Origin: Chromatiales bacterium
Lineage (GTDB): Bacteria > Pseudomonadota > Gammaproteobacteria > Thiohalospirales > Thiohalospiraceae
Length of the DNA stretch: 5,301 nt
Reading direction: 5' to 3'
Assembly: GCA_026984715.1 (NCBI GenBank)
Contig: JALSRO010000040.1
Span: forward strand, 1-5,301
Shown here piece after piece: positions 1 through 5,301 of the stretch. The translations under genes and the position numbers were made by a program. How positions within the stretch are numbered: position 1 is the stretch's first letter; the number at the start of each line of letters is the position of its first letter. The notes beneath the pieces are model-generated. The model saw nothing but the letters and a program-made list of their open reading frames with translations, searched no databases and was not told where the DNA came from.

Positions 1-1571
<1,571 letters not shown>

Positions 1572-1594
1572 CTAGCCTGTTTAGGTGATAAATG

Positions 1595-1621
1595 GTTGAA
1601 GTTGGAATAGGGTATCATTTA
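1595..1621 (+). promoter_or_regulatory. Candidate heat-shock (sigma-32-like) promoter for htpG
   Basis: GTTGAA (1595-1600) resembles the sigma-32 -35 core CTTGAA. After 12 nt, TATCATTTA (1613-1621) matches the -10 consensus CCCCATTTA at its last six positions (CATTTA). Known E. coli heat-shock promoters have about 13-14 nt here. htpG is a classical sigma-32 gene in E. coli, which raises the prior. The C-run of the -10 is missing, and the start would lie roughly 185 nt upstream of the gene, giving a long leader. Confidence 0.3.
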
Positions 1622-1636
1622 TTAACCCGGCAGCAA
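1609..1636 (-). promoter_or_regulatory. Candidate sigma-70-like promoter for pgm
   Basis: Reading the minus strand, TTGCTG (1631-1636) is followed after 16 nt by TACCCT (1609-1614), preceded by TG plus one base, an extended -10 arrangement. Transcription would begin about 35 nt before the pgm ATG. The hexamers match consensus only at three positions each, so this is a weak call resting on position and the TG extension. It overlaps the heat-shock-like -10 proposed for htpG on the other strand. Confidence 0.25.
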
Positions 1637-1718
1637 TATGTACTCCATTCGGGAGTTTGGGCATACGCCTGCCTGAAGTCTTCGCTCCGGGATATTTACC
1701 GGCACCCATCGGCGGAAT

Positions 1719-1734
1719 ACGATATATATATCGT
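1719..1734. promoter_or_regulatory. Perfect 16-bp AT-rich palindrome between pgm and htpG
   Basis: ACGATATATATATCGT is perfectly self-complementary. A partial second copy of its core, GATATATATT, begins at 1750, which is 29 bp after the corresponding G at 1721. The pair sits just upstream of the likely htpG -10 element. It could be a dimeric regulator operator or simply a flexible, easily melted AT tract. No known operator consensus is recognised, so function is inference from symmetry and location. Confidence 0.35.
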
Positions 1735-1747
1735 TGTGGTTGCCGGG

Positions 1748-1780
1748 TTGATATATATTGCGACTCAGGGTGATTATACT
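1748..1780 (+). promoter_or_regulatory. Candidate sigma-70-like promoter proximal to htpG
   Basis: TATACT (1775-1780) matches the -10 consensus at five of six positions and lies 34 nt before the htpG ATG, so a transcript would start near 1787 with a leader of about 28 nt. TTGATA (1748-1753) is the best -35-like hexamer, but its 21-nt spacing exceeds the usual 16-18, so activation by a factor or a degenerate -35 at 1752-1757 is possible. Confidence 0.4.
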
Positions 1781-1814
1781 ATTCCGATCAGATTATTGGC
1801 GTGAAGGAGAGAAG

Positions 1815-3710
1815 ATGACGACAGTAGATGCACACAAGGAGACCCTGGATTTCCAGACCGAGGCGAGACAGCTGCTCCAACTGATGATCCACTCCCTGTA
1901 CAGCAACAAGGAGATCTTCCTGCGTGAGTTGATCTCCAACGCCGCCGATGCCGCCGACAAACTCCGCTTTGAGGCACTCAGCGACAGCGCCCTCTACGAG
2001 GATGACAGCGATCTGAAGATCCATGTCAGCTATGACAAGGAGGCGCGCACCATCACTGTTCGTGACAACGGGATCGGTATGTCGCGCGATGAGGTGATCG
2101 AAAATATCGGTACCATCGCCAAATCCGGCACGCAGCAGTTTTTGGAGAGCCTCACGGGGGATCAGGCCAGAGATGCCAAGCTTATCGGCCAGTTCGGAGT
2201 GGGTTTCTACTCCGCATTTATCGTGGCAGACAAGGTGACCCTCACCACCCGCCGCGCCGGCATGGGACCAGAGCACGGTGTGCGCTGGGAATCCACCGGA
2301 GAAGGGGAGTTTACCGTGGAAACAGTGGAAAAGAGGGAGCGTGGCACCGAGATTGTTCTGCATCTGCGCGAGGGAGAGGAGGAGTTTCTGGATGGTTTCC
2401 GGCTGCGCAACATCATCCACAAATATTCCGACCACATCGACATTCCCATCATGATGCCCAAAGAAGCCTCGAGTGAGGAGAAGGCCGAAGGCGAGGAGCA
2501 GGTAAACAAGGCATCGGCGCTCTGGACCCTGCCACGCAACGAGATCAGTGATGAGGAGTACAGGGAGTTCTACAAACATATTGCACATGACTTCGAGGAT
2601 CCGCTGGCCTGGACCCACAACCGTATCGAAGGCAATCTCGAGTACACCTCACTGCTCTATATTCCCAAACGGGCTCCGTTCGATCTTTGGGACCGGGAGA
2701 GGCGCCACGGCATCAAACTCTATGTGCGCAAGGTGTTCATCATGGATGACGCCGAGCAGTTGATGCCGAACTATCTGCGATTCGTACGAGGGGTGATCGA
2801 CTCCAGTGATCTGCCGCTCAACGTCTCCCGCGAGATCCTGCAACAGAGTAAGGTGATCGACTCGATGCGCTCCGGCTCGGTGCGCAAGGTGCTGGATCTG
2901 CTCGACAGCCTGGCCAAGGATGAACCGGAGAAGTACGCTACCTTCTGGTCCCAGTTTGGCCGGGTGATGAAAGAGGGTCCGGGCGAAGACTACAACAACC
3001 GGGAGCGCATAGCCGCCCTGCTGCGCTTTGCATCCACCCACAACGACAACGATGTCCAGAACGTGTCGCTGGCAGACTATGTCGGGCGCATGAAAGATGG
3101 GCAGAAGGCGATCTACTACATCACTGCCGACAGCTTCAATGCCGCCCGCCACAGTCCCCATCTGGAGATCTTCCGCAAAAAGGGGATCGAGGTACTGCTG
3201 CTGTCAGACCGGGTGGACGAATGGCTGGTCTCCTCACTGACCGAGTTCGATGGCAAGCCGCTGAAGTCCATAGCCAAGGGTGAGCTGGATCTGGGAGATC
3301 TGGAGGACAAGGAGGAGAAGAAAAAGCAGAAGAAGGTTGCCAAGGAGTTCAAGGATCTGGTCAAGCGGGTGACCGAGGCGCTGGGAGAACGGGTCAAGGA
3401 GGTGCGCCTCACCCACCGCCTCACCGACTCTCCCGCCTGCCTGGTGAGCGAGGTCCACGACATGGGTGCGCATCTCGAGCGTATTCTCAAGGAAGCGGGG
3501 CAGGATGTCCCCGGCAGCAAGCCGATTCTGGAGCTCAACCCGGAGCATCCCCTGGTGCTCCGGTTGCGGGACGAGAAGCCTGGCGAGCGCTTCGACGACT
3601 GGGTGGAAGTGCTGTTCGATCAGGCCGTGCTGGCCGAAGGGGGGCAGCTCGACGATCCGGCCACCTTCGTGGGGCGGCTGAATGCCCTGCTGCTGGAGCT
3701 GAGCAGGTAG
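1815..3710 (+). CDS. htpG: Molecular chaperone HtpG (bacterial Hsp90)
   Basis: ATP-dependent dimeric cytoplasmic chaperone, 631 residues against 624 in E. coli HtpG, which it matches end to end. The GHKL ATPase domain (about 1-215) shows catalytic E38 and nucleotide-binding N42 in [18 protein letters not shown]84 in RDNGIGM, GTIAKSG (99-105) and the [11 protein letters not shown] lid loop (125-135). The middle domain (about 235-490) carries [13 protein letters not shown] (280-292), [11 protein letters not shown] (316-326) and PLNVSRE with ATP-contacting R339. The C-terminal dimerisation domain (about 515-631) includes [12 protein letters not shown] (530-541) and [10 protein letters not shown] (572-581). 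A short charged linker (about 217-230) joins the first two domains, and a lysine-rich stretch (502-512) the last two. As in other bacterial Hsp90s there is no MEEVD tail. The ATG at 1815 has AAGGAG (1804-1809) 5 nt upstream and aligns with the family start; an upstream TTG at 1758 would add 19 unrelated residues. Confidence 0.98.
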   Translation: MTTVDAHKETLDFQTEARQLLQLMIHSLYSNKEIFLRELISNAADAADKLRFEALSDSALYEDDSDLKIHVSYDKEARTITVRDNGIGMSRDEVIENIGTIAKSGTQQFLESLTGDQARDAKLIGQFGVGFYSAFIVADKVTLTTRRAGMGPEHGVRWESTGEGEFTVETVEKRERGTEIVLHLREGEEEFLDGFRLRNIIHKYSDHIDIPIMMPKEASSEEKAEGEEQVNKASALWTLPRNEISDEEYREFYKHIAHDFEDPLAWTHNRIEGNLEYTSLLYIPKRAPFDLWDRERRHGIKLYVRKVFIMDDAEQLMPNYLRFVRGVIDSSDLPLNVSREILQQSKVIDSMRSGSVRKVLDLLDSLAKDEPEKYATFWSQFGRVMKEGPGEDYNNRERIAALLRFASTHNDNDVQNVSLADYVGRMKDGQKAIYYITADSFNAARHSPHLEIFRKKGIEVLLLSDRVDEWLVSSLTEFDGKPLKSIAKGELDLGDLEDKEEKKKQKKVAKEFKDLVKRVTEALGERVKEVRLTHRLTDSPACLVSEVHDMGAHLERILKEAGQDVPGSKPILELNPEHPLVLRLRDEKPGERFDDWVEVLFDQAVLAEGGQLDDPATFVGRLNALLLELSR

Positions 3711-3715
3711 CTCTT

Positions 3716-3750
3716 GCGGAGTGGTGCCGCTGGCCAGGACAGTTTTTTTT
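3716..3750 (+). terminator. Possible weak intrinsic terminator after htpG
   Basis: A short GC stem, GCGG (3716-3719) with CCGC (3727-3730), begins 6 nt after the htpG stop. A run of eight T follows at 3743-3750. The 12-nt gap between stem and T-run and the 4-bp stem make this a poor intrinsic terminator, so readthrough towards lapA is possible. The T-run can also pair within TTTAC-TGGT-GTAAA (3748-3761). Confidence 0.3.
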
Positions 3751-3838
3751 ACTGGTGTAAACTGCCGTGGCGGGATACGATACGGTTGGGCAATGGATTA
3801 TTGAGCCGGTGGCGTAGATTGTTGCCGGGTAATAATCA

Positions 3839-4000
3839 CAGGTTGTTGAAAAAATCCGATTTTTCGACAGTCCTGCCTTGGTGGATGGAAGAGCCACCGT
3901 TTTCAGTGGCACCAAGCCGTTGAAGATGAAGGGGCCGCGAGATTGCATCTTCCGGCCCCGTGATGGAAAAAGGCCAAGGATGGACTTTTTCGACATCCTG
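3839..4000. repeat. 162-bp palindromic element with 19-bp terminal inverted repeats (REP/MITE-like)
   Basis: The left end CAGGTTGTTGAAAAAATCC (3839-3857) and the reverse complement of the right end, CAGGATGTCGAAAAAGTCC (3982-4000), agree at 16 of 19 positions without gaps. Inside lie four consecutive hairpins: A at 3839-3875 (CAGG/CCTG plus a 9-bp A/T-rich stem); B at 3877-3916 (CTTGGTG/CACCAAG enclosing CCAC/GTGG); C at 3931-3959 (7 GC-rich pairs, one C-C mismatch, 5 more pairs, 3-nt loop); D at 3962-4000 (GATG/CATC, a 2-nt bulge, then GAAAAAG/CTTTTTC). The right half of A is a third copy of the end motif. No transposase and no clear target duplication are present. It could be a non-autonomous mobile palindrome, a REP-type cluster, or a structured RNA leader of lapA. 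Confidence 0.55.
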
Positions 4001-4018
4001 TTAAGGGAAGGAGCAAAT

Positions 4019-4306
4019 ATGAAACGTATTGTTTTCCTCTTGTTTTTCCTGGTCGTGATGGTAGTGGGTCTGAGCTTTGCCGTTATCAATGTCGAGCCGG
4101 TGAGAGTGAACTACTATCTGGGTAGTGCCGAGATGCCGTTGGCGCTGCTGATCGTCCTCTCTCTGGCCGTGGGAGGGGTTCTTGGTGTGCTCGCCATGAT
4201 GGGCAGGATCGTTGGCGCCAAGGGCGAGGCGGTCAGGTTGCGCAGATTGCTGAATGGTGCAGAGAAGGAGTTGCAGCAGCTGCGTTCCCGTTCCGGGGGT
4301 GACTAG
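4019..4306 (+). CDS. lapA: Lipopolysaccharide assembly protein LapA (DUF1049, YciS family)
   Basis: Small inner-membrane partner of LapB, 95 residues against about 100 in E. coli. Two hydrophobic helices are evident, residues 4-23 (IVFLLFFLVVMVVGLSFAVI) and 40-62 (PLALLIVLSLAVGGVLGVLAMMG), joined by a short loop bearing N24-V-E-P and YYLG, typical of the family. A charged helical tail (67-91) with heptad-like leucines (KGEAVRLRRLLNGAEKELQQLR) probably lies in the cytoplasm and may form a coiled coil. The ATG at 4019 has AAGGAG (4008-4013) 5 nt upstream; starting earlier, at TTG 3878, would translate through the hairpin block and is not credible. The LapB-like frame begins 8 nt after the stop, so the two are almost surely co-transcribed. 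In E. coli LapA and LapB act together in lipopolysaccharide assembly. Confidence 0.93.
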   Translation: MKRIVFLLFFLVVMVVGLSFAVINVEPVRVNYYLGSAEMPLALLIVLSLAVGGVLGVLAMMGRIVGAKGEAVRLRRLLNGAEKELQQLRSRSGGD

Positions 4307-4314
4307 TCGCCGGG

Positions 4315-5301
4315 ATGAGCGCAAGCACCCTCCTGTTTTTGCTCCTTCCTGTTGCAGCTGCCTCCGGCTGGTTGTTGGCGCGGCGTTGCGAGTGCCGGGA
4401 CAGGCCGGAATCCAGCAGGTTGCCTCCAGACTATTTTCGGGGGCTGAGCTACCTGCTTGAGGATCAGCCCGACAAGGCCATTGATATCTTTCTGCGGATG
4501 CTCGAGGAGGATAGCGATACGATCGAACTCCATCTGGCGGTGGGTAATCTGTTCCGTAACCGAGGGGAGGTGGATCGCGCCATCCGTATTCACCAGAATC
4601 TGGTCGATCGCACCACGCTGAGCGGCGGGCAGCGGGCGCGGGCCATGTTCGAACTGGGCGAGGACTATATGCGGGCCGGCCTGCTGGATGGGGCGGAAAA
4701 CCTGTTTATGGAGCTGGTGGAGAAGGGTGTCTATCGGCGTGAATCCCTGCGCCACCTCATCGATATCTATCAGCAGGAGAAGGACTGGCAGAAGGCGATC
4801 GATGCCGGTTTCAAGCTGGAGCAGACCGGTGTCACCGACCTGCGTCCCATGATTGCCCATCACTATTGCGAGCTTACCGAAGAGGCGCGCCGCAGAGGGG
4901 ATACCGGAGCGGCCCGGAAGATGCTCAAGCATGCCCGCGCCACTTGGCCACGGTGCGCCCGTGCAAGCATCATCGAAGGAACCATGGCGCTGGAAGCCGG
5001 CCGCTTCGAGGATGCACTGCAGGCGTTCCAGCGCATAGAGCAGCAGGATGCCGACTATCTGCCCGAGGTGATTCCAATGCTGCAGCAGTGCTATCAACGG
5101 CTCGGCAGACCACAGCAGATGGAAGGGTATCTGCGGGAGGTGGTGGATCGGCACGGTGGGCTCGGCGTCATGTTGGTATTGGCCGAGTTGATCTGTGAAG
5201 GGCAGGGTGGGCAGCAGGCTGCGGCGGCGCTTCTGGACTATCTGCGCAAACATCCATCGCTACGCGGTCTCGATCGCTTTATCGCTCTGACGGCTCACTG
5301 C
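4315..5301 (+). CDS. lapB: Lipopolysaccharide assembly protein LapB (YciM), truncated by window edge
   Basis: Inner-membrane-anchored TPR protein. In E. coli it is a scaffold for lipopolysaccharide synthesis and promotes FtsH degradation of LpxC, limiting lipid A production. 329 codons are visible against 389 residues in E. coli; the missing end should include the rubredoxin-like zinc ribbon with two CxxC pairs, essential in E. coli. The N-terminal anchor LLFLLLPVAAASGWLLARR (6-24) matches E. coli closely and fixes the start. TPR-like helix pairs run from about residue 39 onward; the strongest family signature is NLFRNRGEVDRAIRIHQ (78-94), followed by ELGEDYMRAGLLDGAENLF (113-131), IAHHYCEL (180-187) and LQQCYQRLG (256-264). 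No strong ribosome site precedes the ATG: GGGGGTGA (4294-4301) lies 13 nt away, so coupling to lapA translation is likely. Cysteines at 25 and 27, just after the anchor, are not in the E. coli protein. Confidence 0.95.
   Translation, partial: MSASTLLFLLLPVAAASGWLLARRCECRDRPESSRLPPDYFRGLSYLLEDQPDKAIDIFLRMLEEDSDTIELHLAVGNLFRNRGEVDRAIRIHQNLVDRTTLSGGQRARAMFELGEDYMRAGLLDGAENLFMELVEKGVYRRESLRHLIDIYQQEKDWQKAIDAGFKLEQTGVTDLRPMIAHHYCELTEEARRRGDTGAARKMLKHARATWPRCARASIIEGTMALEAGRFEDALQAFQRIEQQDADYLPEVIPMLQQCYQRLGRPQQMEGYLREVVDRHGGLGVMLVLAELICEGQGGQQAAAALLDYLRKHPSLRGLDRFIALTAHC

Larger units (their letters stand above)
3711..4018. other. 308-bp non-coding gap between htpG and lapA
   Basis: No credible gene lies here: reading frames crossing it lack ribosome sites and family resemblance. 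The first third holds the possible htpG terminator and plain sequence. From 3839 to 4000 it is almost entirely foldable palindromic DNA. The last 18 nt contain the lapA ribosome site AAGGAG (4008-4013). No clear promoter for lapAB was seen: AATAAT (3831-3836) resembles a -10 element but has no -35 partner at proper spacing. Confidence 0.6.

Noticed and set aside
1592..1804. 70-residue open frame in the pgm-htpG gap, ending 10 nt before the htpG ATG
   Set aside because: Only a poorly spaced AGGTGA (1583-1588) precedes its ATG, the product resembles nothing known to me, and its DNA includes the promoter-like elements and AT palindrome. A leader peptide cannot be excluded, but support is lacking.
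1758..1814. Upstream TTG start extending HtpG by 19 residues
   Set aside because: The extension is not HtpG-like and has no ribosome site, while the ATG at 1815 has AAGGAG at 5-nt spacing and aligns with the family start.
1788..2618. 276-residue minus-strand open frame antisense to htpG
   Set aside because: It mirrors the HtpG ATPase domain, whose plus-strand reading is certain, and its composition looks like reversed coding sequence.
3920..3951. Heat-shock-like promoter for lapAB (TTGAA followed by TTGCATCTT)
   Set aside because: The 18-nt spacing is too long, the C-run of the -10 is absent, and both parts lie inside paired segments of the hairpin block, which explains their sequence better.
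3878..4018. Upstream TTG start extending LapA by 47 residues
   Set aside because: The added segment is translated hairpin DNA; LapA proteins begin with the membrane helix, matching the ATG at 4019 with its strong ribosome site.
4303..5253. 316-residue minus-strand open frame antisense to lapB
   Set aside because: The plus strand encodes an unmistakable LapB; the antisense frame shows no recognisable domain and arises from codon bias.

Overview
The window reads as ordinary chromosomal DNA of a gammaproteobacterium. Evidence is an HtpG very close in sequence to the Escherichia coli protein, a lapA-lapB pair (lipopolysaccharide assembly genes typical of Gammaproteobacteria), dense packing, and moderately GC-rich coding DNA with clearly AT-richer intergenic stretches. 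Nothing in it fixes the genus. There is no sign of phage, plasmid, integrase, CRISPR or a multigene defence locus.

Layout. From the left edge to 1568 lies pgm on the minus strand, a PGM1-type phosphoglucomutase whose last ~20 residues fall outside the window. A 246-bp AT-rich divergent region (1569-1814) separates it from htpG (1815-3710, plus strand), which is complete. It carries candidate promoters for both directions and a perfect 16-bp AT-rich palindrome. A 308-bp gap (3711-4018) follows htpG. Its left part may hold a weak terminator. Its right part (3839-4000) is a 162-bp block of four consecutive hairpins bounded by 19-bp imperfect inverted repeats, and this is the least explained item here. 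lapA (4019-4306) and lapB (4315 to the right edge, truncated) form a two-gene operon with an 8-nt gap.

How the genes relate. HtpG is the bacterial Hsp90. LapA and LapB are inner-membrane proteins that, in E. coli, couple lipopolysaccharide synthesis to export and control LpxC proteolysis by FtsH; there lapAB is also under heat-shock (RpoH) control. Phosphoglucomutase supplies glucose-1-phosphate for UDP-glucose, glycogen and envelope polysaccharides. A shared envelope and protein-quality-control theme is plausible, but it is inference: pgm is divergent, and the hairpin block separates htpG from lapAB. I found no convincing new multigene system. The hairpin block between htpG and lapA, and the htpG-lapAB adjacency, are the parts worth following up.
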